From KLAP211 sp964650085 (lineage in GTDB: Bacteria; Patescibacteriota; Dojkabacteria; J137), in contig CAZYSE010000023.1 of the NCBI GenBank assembly GCA_964650085.1, positions 1 to 16,616 of the forward strand: a stretch of DNA of 16,616 bases, given 5' to 3'. The notes under the pieces were generated by a model, which searched no databases, had not been told where the DNA came from, and was given only the letters and a program-made list of their open reading frames with translations. Below, in pieces: positions 1 through 5,808 of the stretch (position 1 is the first letter of the stretch; each line of letters opens with the position of its first letter). A program made the translations under genes and the position numbers.

Positions 1-435
1 ATGACAAATTAGTTGTTGTTGAGAAAGTACCGCAAGAGTATTCAACCCTGCAGAGTTTTTTGTTGGAATGCCTTCCTTTTCCCAAATCTCATAAATTTCT
101 TCACGAGTAAGCAGATTATTTCCCTTCAAAGCTCTTTTTACTAATTGCGCAGCTTTTTTAAACACCTCATCGTTTAAACCTAGCTTTTTAAACATCGAAG
201 CGTACTTTTTAACTCTCATCGGCCATGTTCGAATAATCTTTTTCGATTCAATAGCTTTCTCAACTTCATTTTGAGTAGGCTTATTCATTCTTAGAGCAAT
301 ACTCCAAAGCCCGCCTACATATTCTTGATCTTGCACAGCCAATAAATGCCTTACAACTTCTTCGGGTTTCTCGAATTTTTTGCCAAGCAAATGCTGATTA
401 TAAAGTCGGAAGCGAGTTATGTCGTTAATAGTCAT
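1..435 (-). CDS. Winged-helix DNA-binding protein, HTH_42/YcaQ-like (N-terminal part, runs off the window)
   Basis: An open frame of 145 codons runs from an ATG at 435 to the left edge without a stop, so the C-terminal part is missing. The N-terminus (MTINDITRFRLYNQHLLGKK), the AVQDQEYVGGLWSIALR segment, the RTWPMR motif and the LLTREEIYEIWEKEGI helix resemble the winged-helix domain family of PF06224, which includes the DNA glycosylase YcaQ/AlkX and many uncharacterised proteins of about 350-400 residues. Remembered family members continue after the R-T-x-x-x-R motif with a G-T-L-H-F-V segment and a helix. Here R74 is followed directly by VKKYASMFKKLGL, so about 23 residues appear to be absent. 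A TATACT box lies seven bases before the ATG, suggesting a leaderless transcript. The family call is fairly secure; the substrate or DNA target is unknown. Confidence 0.75.
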   Translation of the reverse strand, partial: MTINDITRFRLYNQHLLGKKFEKPEEVVRHLLAVQDQEYVGGLWSIALRMNKPTQNEVEKAIESKKIIRTWPMRVKKYASMFKKLGLNDEVFKKAAQLVKRALKGNNLLTREEIYEIWEKEGIPTKNSAGLNTLAVLSQQQLICH

Positions 436-442
436 AATCTAA

Positions 443-448
443 AGTATA
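443..448 (-). promoter_or_regulatory. -10 box of the winged-helix gene
   Basis: TATACT on the minus strand, seven bases before the ATG at 435. Transcription would start at or next to the start codon. No good -35 is visible. Confidence 0.45.
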
Positions 449-473
449 CTCAAATTATGGACTTTTTTGAACT

Positions 474-502
474 TTTACAGGTAAAATCTGAGTATTTAGA
501 AA
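474..502 (+). promoter_or_regulatory. Promoter of the 509 gene (leaderless type)
   Basis: TTTACA at 474-479, a 17-base spacer, then TAGAAA at 497-502, six bases before the ATG at 509. The spacing puts the transcript start on the ATG itself. Confidence 0.5.
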
Positions 503-508
503 ATATAT

Positions 509-1072
509 ATGAGTTTAGATTCGTTTAATTATCCAGAAATAGATTTAGTAGGGTATTTTGCTAAGTTAAAAGAAAGCCTTGTAGCAACAGCTACGCCAAC
601 ATCAAGATTCCCATCATTAACTGCACACAAAGTTATTAGCGCGTGCCCTACTGAATACTTTATAGCTTTCTTACGGGAAAGTATTGTTTCGAGCTCTACC
701 TATCAGAAAGAAAATTGGACGCCACGAATTGATTATTTTAGCGATACTGTTGATGTTTACGTTATGGGATCGGTAGCTATGGATCCAATGAATTTAAAGA
801 GATATATAATTGCCAAACTAAAAGGAACTCCAAAAAAACCTTCGACAATCGCATCCCCTTTAATACAATTTGTTATAGACTTTGCAAAAAAGTCCTCTAG
901 AGGTAGGAAATTTAAATTTAAAGGAACCTTAGAAGAGCTTATTGCCAGACCTGAGATGATTCTTAAAGCATTCGCAGAACTGCTAAATGATAAAAGACCA
1001 GAAGAGCAGTTTAGAGAGCTTTTTGTGCAACTGTTCGAAGACTACTCTACATTTTTGGTTGACGAGACTTGA
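509..1072 (+). CDS. Protein of unknown function, 187 aa
   Basis: I do not recognise the family. The predicted protein is soluble, with no signal peptide or membrane segment. It has a mixed N-terminal half and a helical, charged C-terminal half (about residues 115-187) with a basic patch SSRGRKFKFKG around 130-140. The ATG at 509 is chosen because a TTTACA/TAGAAA promoter pair ends six bases upstream, as in several other genes here; there is no Shine-Dalgarno sequence. The gene is divergent from the winged-helix gene and ends in TGA, which shows that TGA is a stop in this genome. The next gene starts 59 bases later from what looks like its own promoter. Confidence 0.75.
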   Translation: MSLDSFNYPEIDLVGYFAKLKESLVATATPTSRFPSLTAHKVISACPTEYFIAFLRESIVSSSTYQKENWTPRIDYFSDTVDVYVMGSVAMDPMNLKRYIIAKLKGTPKKPSTIASPLIQFVIDFAKKSSRGRKFKFKGTLEELIARPEMILKAFAELLNDKRPEEQFRELFVQLFEDYSTFLVDET

Positions 1073-1081
1073 TTTAAAGTG

Positions 1082-1111
1082 TTTACAAAACTGAATCCTA
1101 GTTGTTAGAAT
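1082..1111 (+). promoter_or_regulatory. Promoter of the 1132 gene
   Basis: TTTACA at 1082-1087, an 18-base spacer, TAGAAT at 1106-1111. The ATG follows 20 bases after the -10 box, and TTAA (1119-1122) lies exactly nine bases before the ATG. Confidence 0.5.
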
Positions 1112-1131
1112 CGATAAGTTAATGCATACAT

Positions 1132-1656
1132 ATGCCTTCTACAAATAACTTGATCGATCCAAATGCTGATGTGCTTACTCCAGAATCTCCAGCCCCAATA
1201 CTTGCACTCCAACCGCTTAAACTCCCTCTAGGTGAAAGTATACATATCCAAGGCAATCAAATGGTTTTCGATTGGATGGTTCTGAGAGAAGCCTTATACA
1301 GCTATATTTCCGATGATGCATACGAATTAGGAGTATCCGTATTTGTAGAAGACTTTCCTCGAGAAATAAATCTATCAACTGCATTGGTTCAAGAAGAAGG
1401 TAATTCAGAATCATTTACATGTTCAAAAGCGGAACTATTAACAGGATTAATCGAAGCTTTAAACCAGTATCTAAAAAACATTCAAGAAGGTAGAATTAGG
1501 AAAAGTATATACGAAATTGAGTATGTAAAAACTATAATTGAAGGGTTGCAAGACGAATTAGATGACGAGAACGAAGCTATTCAAATTTTCAAAACAAACA
1601 TGATCTTTATTCGACAAGGTTCTAATGTTGTAATTCTTGAATATTACGAAGAATAA
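1132..1656 (+). CDS. Protein of unknown function, 174 aa, acidic
   Basis: No recognisable family. The first 35 residues are Pro/Ala/Leu-rich and probably disordered. The rest is mixed alpha/beta, with a helical stretch around residues 100-145 (LLTGLIEALNQYLKNIQ and following) and a short C-terminal beta-rich end (MIFIRQGSNVVILEYYEE). No membrane segment or signal peptide is visible. The stop TAA is followed one base later by the ATG of the 1658 gene, so the two are almost certainly co-transcribed and may act together. An open frame on the opposite strand (1217-1414) is a shadow of this gene. Confidence 0.75.
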   Translation: MPSTNNLIDPNADVLTPESPAPILALQPLKLPLGESIHIQGNQMVFDWMVLREALYSYISDDAYELGVSVFVEDFPREINLSTALVQEEGNSESFTCSKAELLTGLIEALNQYLKNIQEGRIRKSIYEIEYVKTIIEGLQDELDDENEAIQIFKTNMIFIRQGSNVVILEYYEE

Positions 1657-1657
1657 T

Positions 1658-2872
1658 ATGGATAATCTAGAAAGCTTTGGCGGAGTAAATGTTGGTAAAT
1701 TACCACCAGAAGCTTTAAAAAAAGTAATAAGTGGAAAAAAAGTTTCTATACCACACTCAACACCAGAAAGCTTAGGCGCTATCGATAGTCCTGGTGACGA
1801 AGGGACTGTTTTAGACTTTCCAGCGATAAAGCCAAAAAGAGATATGGTAAAAAATCCTCATAGTACTAAAGTTTTAGACCTTTCCGAGGAACTGGCTCAT
1901 GGGAGAAGAATTGAAATTGCAGAAAAGTTTACCGAAGCAAATATTGTAGACGAAGACATAATGGCAGCTTTAGCAATTGTTCATTCTAGAACATCTTTTA
2001 GATTTCTAAAAAGCATAATGAAGCAAGCTTTAGGTGAGCACTATGCTTTTTATTACAGAACTTATATTGTGAGAGATGCTCAACAACTAAGAGATCATCC
2101 ACTTCAGTTTGCCGAAATGGCGAGAGTTGTTTTAGAAGAAGACTCAAGACAAAGCGACTTTTCTTATCCAGAAGTTGCAAGAGTTTATATAGAAGCAGGA
2201 ATGCATTTAAGCCAAGGTTTTGCAGAATACTTTTTGAACGAAAAAATGTCTACAAAACGTATGAAGGATTACCTTCAAGTTTTGTTCATAGGCTTTGTTG
2301 ATGACTATGTAAATCCAGACAACACTTCTGCTCAGAAGAGTTTAATTTCGAGCAAATTCATGAGTTTTATACAAAGAATTATAGAAGTTAGAGGTTCTCT
2401 AGTAGATCTATCTACAGCGGGTTACAAATATTTTAGTATTCATGTTGGAGTCGAAAGAGACGAGTATATTGAGCTTTTAAAACTGTTCATGAAATCTTCG
2501 ACATTCAACAATAAGTATTCAAAAAAGCAAATGCTAACCCATTTAACAGATATGGTAGCATTTAATAAAAATGCAATCGCATTAGTAATTGGAGATAGTA
2601 TTAATGATTACATTTATGGGGAACTAGGTGGATATAGCGACGAAGAATTAGAAATTTATATTGCAGTAATTAGAAACAAAATCCAAAAAGGTAAAGTTAA
2701 AGTAGATACCCAAGGAAGTTTAACTCAAAATCCTAGAACAGAACTTTTCTTTGCACTAATCGAAAAATATAGACGAGGAGATCCGCTAGCAAGAGATGAA
2801 GTTCTAAGATTGTACAAACAAGACCCAAATCTAGAAAGATACAAGCCTGCAGAATTAAGGAAAGAAATTTGA
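1658..2872 (+). CDS. Large helical protein of unknown function, 404 aa
   Basis: The family is not recognised. The N-terminal 80 residues are low in predicted structure and contain Pro-rich and charged pieces (IKPKRDMVKNPHS). From about residue 80 to the end the protein is a succession of amphipathic helices, such as SFRFLKSIMKQALGEHY and DDYVNPDN, looking like a helical-repeat or scaffold-type fold. It has no membrane segments. An upstream TTG at 1637 is in frame but lies inside the previous gene; the ATG at 1658, one base after that gene's TAA, is the better start and implies coupled translation. The gene ends in TGA just before a hairpin-rich noncoding stretch. Its operon partner is equally unknown. 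Confidence 0.8.
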   Translation: MDNLESFGGVNVGKLPPEALKKVISGKKVSIPHSTPESLGAIDSPGDEGTVLDFPAIKPKRDMVKNPHSTKVLDLSEELAHGRRIEIAEKFTEANIVDEDIMAALAIVHSRTSFRFLKSIMKQALGEHYAFYYRTYIVRDAQQLRDHPLQFAEMARVVLEEDSRQSDFSYPEVARVYIEAGMHLSQGFAEYFLNEKMSTKRMKDYLQVLFIGFVDDYVNPDNTSAQKSLISSKFMSFIQRIIEVRGSLVDLSTAGYKYFSIHVGVERDEYIELLKLFMKSSTFNNKYSKKQMLTHLTDMVAFNKNAIALVIGDSINDYIYGELGGYSDEELEIYIAVIRNKIQKGKVKVDTQGSLTQNPRTELFFALIEKYRRGDPLARDEVLRLYKQDPNLERYKPAELRKEI

Positions 2873-2937
2873 ATTCGGTAGTTTATTATTGAGAAAAACG
2901 TCACTAATCCTCACTAGCATATAAGTTGGTAGTACAT

Positions 2938-2963
2938 CGCTACCGCACTCCGATGCGGTAGCG
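2938..2963. repeat. Hairpin A: CGCTACCGCA / TGCGGTAGCG
   Basis: A perfect 10-bp stem with a 6-base loop (CTCCGA), GC-rich against an AT-rich background. It shares the arms TACCGCA/TGCGGTA with hairpin B and, like it, is followed by AGTTAAC some 13 bases downstream. No T-run follows on either strand. Confidence 0.7.
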
Positions 2964-3046
2964 TAACCGATTATTAAGTTAACAAACTGTTATTGTGAGG
3001 AACTTAGATTCAACTAGTAAATATTCTTGAATGAACTAAGCGATAG

Positions 3047-3069
3047 GGTACCGCATTTACTGCGGTACC
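3047..3069. repeat. Hairpin B: GGTACCGCA / TGCGGTACC
   Basis: A perfect 9-bp stem with a 5-base loop (TTTAC). It is related to hairpin A through the TACCGCA/TGCGGTA core and the downstream AGTTAAC (3078-3084). It may be a second, diverged copy of the same palindromic unit. It could serve as a bidirectional transcription block, but lacks a U-tract. Confidence 0.7.
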
Positions 3070-3131
3070 GCGAAGAGAGTTAACGTCACAAATCATTATG
3101 CTCGAAGCAACCTACTACTGGCTTTTCGGTT

Positions 3132-4070
3132 CTAAAGTGATTTAAGCTGAGCAATATCTTTAGTAATCGCTTCCCTAAATTCATGATCTGCAAAACGCTT
3201 GTTAACATTTTTTGCAATCCACCAAAGTTTATCTACGCATATAGCAAGACGTGTGAGTACAAGCTTTCTTTCGAAATCTTTATCTGTTCTAATCACTCTT
3301 TGGAATCCTTTTAGAATAAATTCCGCTTCTTCTGGATGATATGCAGTAAAGTGAGCTATGTCGAATACATTACTGGCAGATCGAATATCTCCCCAATCGA
3401 TTATTCCAGAATACCTTCCATTACTTACGTAAATGTGAGATAAGTCAAAATCTCCATGGCATAAATTTGGTCTTCCTTCTGGAATGTATTTAAACACAAG
3501 CATTTTGTATCTTTCCAATTGATCTTCCGTAAATGTTGGGAATCCCGCTGCTTCTAAATCTTTAACTTTTTTTGAAAATTTATCTAGCAAAAAATCTTTG
3601 TAAAAATCTACTTCTCCAACAAGTTCTCTCGCTTTTTTCTGATCACGTTTTATCCAGCCGTAGTTGCTGGTAGGAATATGTGTTGTTCTAGCGATGTCTT
3701 CTCCTGCATCTTCGAGTACGGATTCTACACAAGAATCGTACTCTGCTCTGTTTTTCTTTTTTAATGCTTCTAAAGATAATCCAGGAAGTGCTTTAACAAT
3801 CATGTAAGAATAGCCTAGAGTTGCGTTTGCGTCGTCCCAAGACACAAATCGTGGTACTTTGATTCCTTTTTTAGCTAATTGTTCATGAGCAAGAATTTGA
3901 GGAGAGACCATCGTTCCTTTATCTTTAGGCATTCGCAGATATAGAGTATCGGTGCCGTTAATTATTTTGTAAACGTTGCTGGAACTTCCTTCTGTAACTC
4001 TAGAGAAAGATAAGTTTGGTTCAATTTTTTGAAGTACACGTCTTAATAGTGCAAGTATTCTGTCGTCCAT
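3132..4070 (-). CDS. APH/choline kinase-type phosphotransferase, 312 aa
   Basis: A phosphotransferase of the aminoglycoside phosphotransferase (PF01636) fold. The N-lobe begins around residue 18 (LSFSRVTEGSSSNVYKI nucleotide loop, then LYLRMPKDK with the ATP-binding lysine). The catalytic loop is HGDFDLSHIYV at residues 205-215, with D207 the likely catalytic base. The metal-binding DFG equivalent is IIDWGDI (D225). In this loop the usual Asn of HGDxxxxN is His212, as in APH(2'') and macrolide kinases. The length fits the family. The substrate cannot be told from sequence: it may be an antibiotic, a sugar or another small alcohol. A TAAAAT box lies six bases before the ATG. It follows the 4088-4636 gene by 17 bases and could also be read from that gene. 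Confidence 0.85.
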   Translation of the reverse strand: MDDRILALLRRVLQKIEPNLSFSRVTEGSSSNVYKIINGTDTLYLRMPKDKGTMVSPQILAHEQLAKKGIKVPRFVSWDDANATLGYSYMIVKALPGLSLEALKKKNRAEYDSCVESVLEDAGEDIARTTHIPTSNYGWIKRDQKKARELVGEVDFYKDFLLDKFSKKVKDLEAAGFPTFTEDQLERYKMLVFKYIPEGRPNLCHGDFDLSHIYVSNGRYSGIIDWGDIRSASNVFDIAHFTAYHPEEAEFILKGFQRVIRTDKDFERKLVLTRLAICVDKLWWIAKNVNKRFADHEFREAITKDIAQLKSL

Positions 4071-4076
4071 ACAACC

Positions 4077-4082
4077 ATTTTA
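4077..4082 (-). promoter_or_regulatory. -10-like box of the phosphotransferase gene
   Basis: TAAAAT on the minus strand, six bases before the ATG at 4070. Leaderless spacing; the -35 is weak and would lie in the upstream gene. Confidence 0.35.
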
Positions 4083-4087
4083 CTACA

Positions 4088-4636
4088 CTATTCAACAAGT
4101 GACACAGTTTCAACAAGTCTGCCATCGGCATGATGTTGCTTATACAGAACTTTGATTCTTAGGCCTTCTTTAGTATCCAACTCAAATTCGCCTTGATGAC
4201 TCAAAAAAAGATATTCCAATTTTCCTCCCATAGCTACTGCCCTGTACTGTGAACTATAGTTTAAAGGGTCTAGAGGATCCAACTGTTGTATAGAATACAA
4301 TCCTTGGTCGGAAATGTAGTCGCATTTATGTAGGGCTTCAAATTTGTTTATAAGAATTCCGTCTGTTTCGTTGGCCTTTCTTATACTTCGTGCTACAAAT
4401 GTGTAATGTGCATAAAAATTAAGATATTGTTCCCAAAGTTGATGTGGATCACAAGTAAACCCAAGTTCTTGTTGCAATTTCATTTGTAATGAAATGAGTT
4501 CTTTTCGATCGGTTGGATCCATTCTTTTAAATTGCGCATTGAAGAACTCATCTGTGTATTCTTCTGCACGTTGTAAGTGCCAAGTATTTAGTGGATTCTG
4601 ATCAATAGCTTCTGTAGGCACATCTGGAAAGTCCAT
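4088..4636 (-). CDS. Protein of unknown function, 182 aa
   Basis: No family recognised. It is a soluble acidic protein. The first 100 residues look helical, including a charged stretch RMDPTDRKELISLQMKLQQE and an aromatic helix (WEQYLNFYAHYTFVARS). The last 60 residues look like beta strands (KLEYLFLSHQGEFELDTKEG and RIKVLYKQ). The ATG at 4636 is supported by a TTTACA/TATAAT promoter and by TTAA nine bases before the codon. It lies 17 bases upstream of the phosphotransferase gene in the same direction, so the two may be co-transcribed; this does not by itself reveal its function. Confidence 0.75.
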   Translation of the reverse strand: MDFPDVPTEAIDQNPLNTWHLQRAEEYTDEFFNAQFKRMDPTDRKELISLQMKLQQELGFTCDPHQLWEQYLNFYAHYTFVARSIRKANETDGILINKFEALHKCDYISDQGLYSIQQLDPLDPLNYSSQYRAVAMGGKLEYLFLSHQGEFELDTKEGLRIKVLYKQHHADGRLVETVSLVE

Positions 4637-4657
4637 ATTTTTTTGTTAATTGTCTGG

Positions 4658-4687
4658 ATTATATATTCTGGGAAAGAGTTTTGTAAA
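4658..4687 (-). promoter_or_regulatory. Promoter of the 4636 gene
   Basis: On the minus strand: TTTACA (4687-4682), an 18-base spacer, and a consensus TATAAT (4663-4658) 21 bases before the ATG. TTAA (4649-4646) lies exactly nine bases before the ATG. Confidence 0.6.
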
Positions 4688-4700
4688 TAAAATCACATTG

Positions 4701-4727
4701 AAAAAGCCTCCGCGGGTGCAGAGGCTT
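4701..4727 (-). terminator. Intrinsic terminator of the YtxH-like gene
   Basis: Read on the minus strand: AAGCCTC, a 10-base loop, GAGGCTT followed by a T-run (4705-4701). It lies about 48 bases after the stop of the 4775-5194 gene and before the promoter of the next gene, as expected for a rho-independent terminator. Confidence 0.75.
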
Positions 4728-4734
4728 AATACAA

Positions 4735-4761
4735 TCCGCACCAGCTTGTACCCGGTGCGGA
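4735..4761. other. Second hairpin before the terminator (TCCGCACC / GGTGCGGA)
   Basis: A perfect 8-bp stem with an 11-base loop, directly after the stop of the YtxH-like gene. GCACC in one arm is complementary to GGTGC (4715-4719) in the loop region of the neighbouring terminator hairpin, so the two could compete or form a kissing contact. On the plus strand GATTTTT follows, but no plus-strand gene is there to be terminated. Confidence 0.6.
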
Positions 4762-4774
4762 GATTTTTATAGTT

Positions 4775-5194
4775 TTACGCAGCTTCGAAGTTCTCTTTCA
4801 ACTCTGCCACTTTAGATTTTAAATCTGCAAAGGCTTCTTTTCCTTTGTCACTTGCTTCGTCTTTAATATCGTCGAAACCTTTCTTTAATTTCTTAGCATT
4901 AGTCTGAAGTTCTTTTAGTTCTTTACTATTTTTACCTTCTTTAACTTTTGCCTCGATATTATCAACAAGTTCGTCGTACTCTGCTCTTAGTTTTTCTAAA
5001 GACTCTTCAAACTTTTCTCGAACATTTTCAAAAACCTCTTTTCCTTTTTCACCTGCATCCCTCATTGCATTACCAATCTTTTCTCTGTTCTCTGGATTCG
5101 ATAAAACCTTAGCAGCTAATGCTCCAGCTCCAATAACGGCAGCACCTGCAGCAACCTTTCCGAGTATATTATTATTTTCTTGCTTCTTAGCCAT
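4775..5194 (-). CDS. YtxH-like protein: N-terminal hydrophobic helix and long coiled coil, 139 aa
   Basis: The N-terminus is polar, then residues about 10-30 form an Ala/Gly-rich hydrophobic helix (GKVAAGAAVIGAGALAAKVL), followed by a Lys/Glu-rich amphipathic or coiled-coil region to the end. This plan matches the YtxH/general-stress family of small membrane-attached proteins; the charged repeat part also resembles apolipoprotein-like helices. It is the second gene after the GlsB-like gene, 31 bases downstream, and is followed by two hairpins and a terminator. A role in the envelope or stress response is inferred from the pairing and from what is known of both families, not shown by catalytic residues. 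The start has TTAC nine bases upstream and no Shine-Dalgarno sequence. Confidence 0.7.
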   Translation of the reverse strand: MAKKQENNNILGKVAAGAAVIGAGALAAKVLSNPENREKIGNAMRDAGEKGKEVFENVREKFEESLEKLRAEYDELVDNIEAKVKEGKNSKELKELQTNAKKLKKGFDDIKDEASDKGKEAFADLKSKVAELKENFEAA

Positions 5195-5225
5195 AAAATT
5201 TTTGTAATAAATACCTTGAATTGTA

Positions 5226-5471
5226 TTATCCTTTTACAAGCGCTTTCGCAATTGCAAGGAATACAACAGCACCAATAAACGAAACTATGATTGAACCTAA
5301 GATTCCACCACTTGCTTCTAAACCTAATAATCCAAAAAGTAATCCACCTACTAATCCTCCAACTAATCCGACAACTGTGTCGCCTACGAGTCCGAAACCT
5401 CTACCTTGAACAAACTGTCCTGCAACAGCTCCAGCGATTAAACCTACAATAAGAGAAACAATTAGTCCCAT
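5226..5471 (-). CDS. GlsB/YeaQ/YmgE family small membrane protein, 81 aa
   Basis: A very hydrophobic, Gly-rich protein with three predicted membrane helices at about 2-18, 28-50 and 56-77. Motifs such as GLIAGAVAGQFVQGRGFGLVGD and GGILGSIIVSFIGAVVFL are typical of the GlsB/YeaQ/YmgE ('transglycosylase-associated') family, whose members are usually 80-90 residues and stress-induced in several bacteria. It is the first gene of a two-gene unit with the YtxH-like protein. A TATTTT or TTATCT box lies upstream, but the promoter is ambiguous. The biochemical function of the family is not established; the 'transglycosylase' label is historical. Confidence 0.88.
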   Translation of the reverse strand: MGLIVSLIVGLIAGAVAGQFVQGRGFGLVGDTVVGLVGGLVGGLLFGLLGLEASGGILGSIIVSFIGAVVFLAIAKALVKG

Positions 5472-5627
5472 TTGAAGAAAGATAACAAGTAAAATAGATT
5501 GCTTATTAATTAGGGCCTTAACCTATCTTACCATTATAACCATTATCCAGCAACGATTCCGCTGATATGGTAGGACTGGAAGAGGATATTCACTAAATGA
5601 GAATTGCTAATTTTAAATATCTAAATA

Positions 5628-5651
5628 GATCCTCGCTTTCGCAAAGATGAC
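5628..5651. repeat. Imperfect palindrome around CTCGCTTTCGC
   Basis: GATCCTCGC and GCAAAGATGAC flank a TTTC centre. The shape recalls the dispersed intergenic palindromes reading GTCATCC...GCGAGGATC that occur in several bacterial lineages; that resemblance is from memory. Confidence 0.35.
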
Positions 5652-5666
5652 CCATCCCACAGCCCA

Positions 5667-5693
5667 CCTGTCTACGCTAAAAGCTTCGACAGG
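5667..5693. other. Hairpin CCTGTC / GACAGG
   Basis: A 6-bp stem, a 3x3 internal loop and an inner GCT/AGC stem closing an AAA loop. No T-run follows on either strand, so a terminator is not supported. Confidence 0.45.
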
Positions 5694-5723
5694 AAGGCCG
5701 GCCCAAATCATGGCAGATAACCC

Positions 5724-5758
5724 AAATCCTAAATCATAAATCCTAAATCATAAATCCT
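5724..5758. repeat. Heptamer tandem repeat AAATC(C/A)T x5
   Basis: Five perfect 7-base units alternate AAATCCT and AAATCAT, equal to a 14-base unit repeated 2.5 times. It sits about 40 bases upstream of the acetate-CoA ligase -10 box. Confidence 0.8.
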
Positions 5759-5796
5759 ACATCACCCATCCTCTACTATCCTCTCTACAACTAATG

Positions 5797-5802
5797 TACA
5801 AT
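5797..5802 (+). promoter_or_regulatory. -10 box of the acetate-CoA ligase gene
   Basis: TACAAT, six bases before the ATG at 5809. It lies just inside the longer frame that begins at 5794, which argues that translation starts at 5809 (or 5812), not 5794. No good -35. Confidence 0.45.
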
Positions 5803-5808
5803 ATATTT

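Larger units (their letters stand above)
2873..3131. other. Noncoding region between convergent genes, with structured elements
   Basis: These 259 bases between two convergent genes hold no credible open frame. They contain two strong hairpins with shared core arms (listed separately), a 12-of-13 direct repeat AACGTCACWAATC at 2897-2909 and 3082-3094, and a 7-base inverted repeat TCCTCAC/GTGAGGA (2908-2914 and 2995-3001). Neither strong hairpin has a U-tract, so ordinary intrinsic termination is not obvious. Confidence 0.6.
5472..5793. other. Noncoding region between divergent genes, with repeats and hairpins
   Basis: About 320 bases without a credible gene. It holds an imperfect hairpin (ACCATTATCCAGC 5539-5551 with GCTGATATGGT 5561-5571), a GATCCTCGC...GATGAC imperfect palindrome (5628-5651), a CCTGTC/GACAGG hairpin (5667-5693) and a heptamer repeat (5724-5758). 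Its 5640-5720 part is more GC-rich than its surroundings. It looks like a dumping ground for small repeats rather than a long regulatory leader. Confidence 0.55.

Noticed and set aside
346..528. A 60-codon plus-strand open frame across the start of the winged-helix gene
   Set aside because: It overlaps the well-supported minus-strand gene and the promoter region and has no plausible protein; it is a shadow.
1637..1657. TTG start for the 404-residue protein
   Set aside because: It lies within the preceding gene, and the ATG at 1658 follows that gene's stop by one base.
2897..3094. Direct repeats as target-site duplications of a transposon
   Set aside because: There are no matching terminal inverted repeats next to the direct repeats and no transposase; the repeats could equally belong to the hairpin units.
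5221..5409. Pro/Thr-rich plus-strand open frame opposite the GlsB-like gene
   Set aside because: It is the complement of the Gly-rich membrane protein; its composition is an artefact of that gene.
5724..5758. CRISPR-like array
   Set aside because: The units are only seven bases with no unique spacers; it is a simple tandem repeat.
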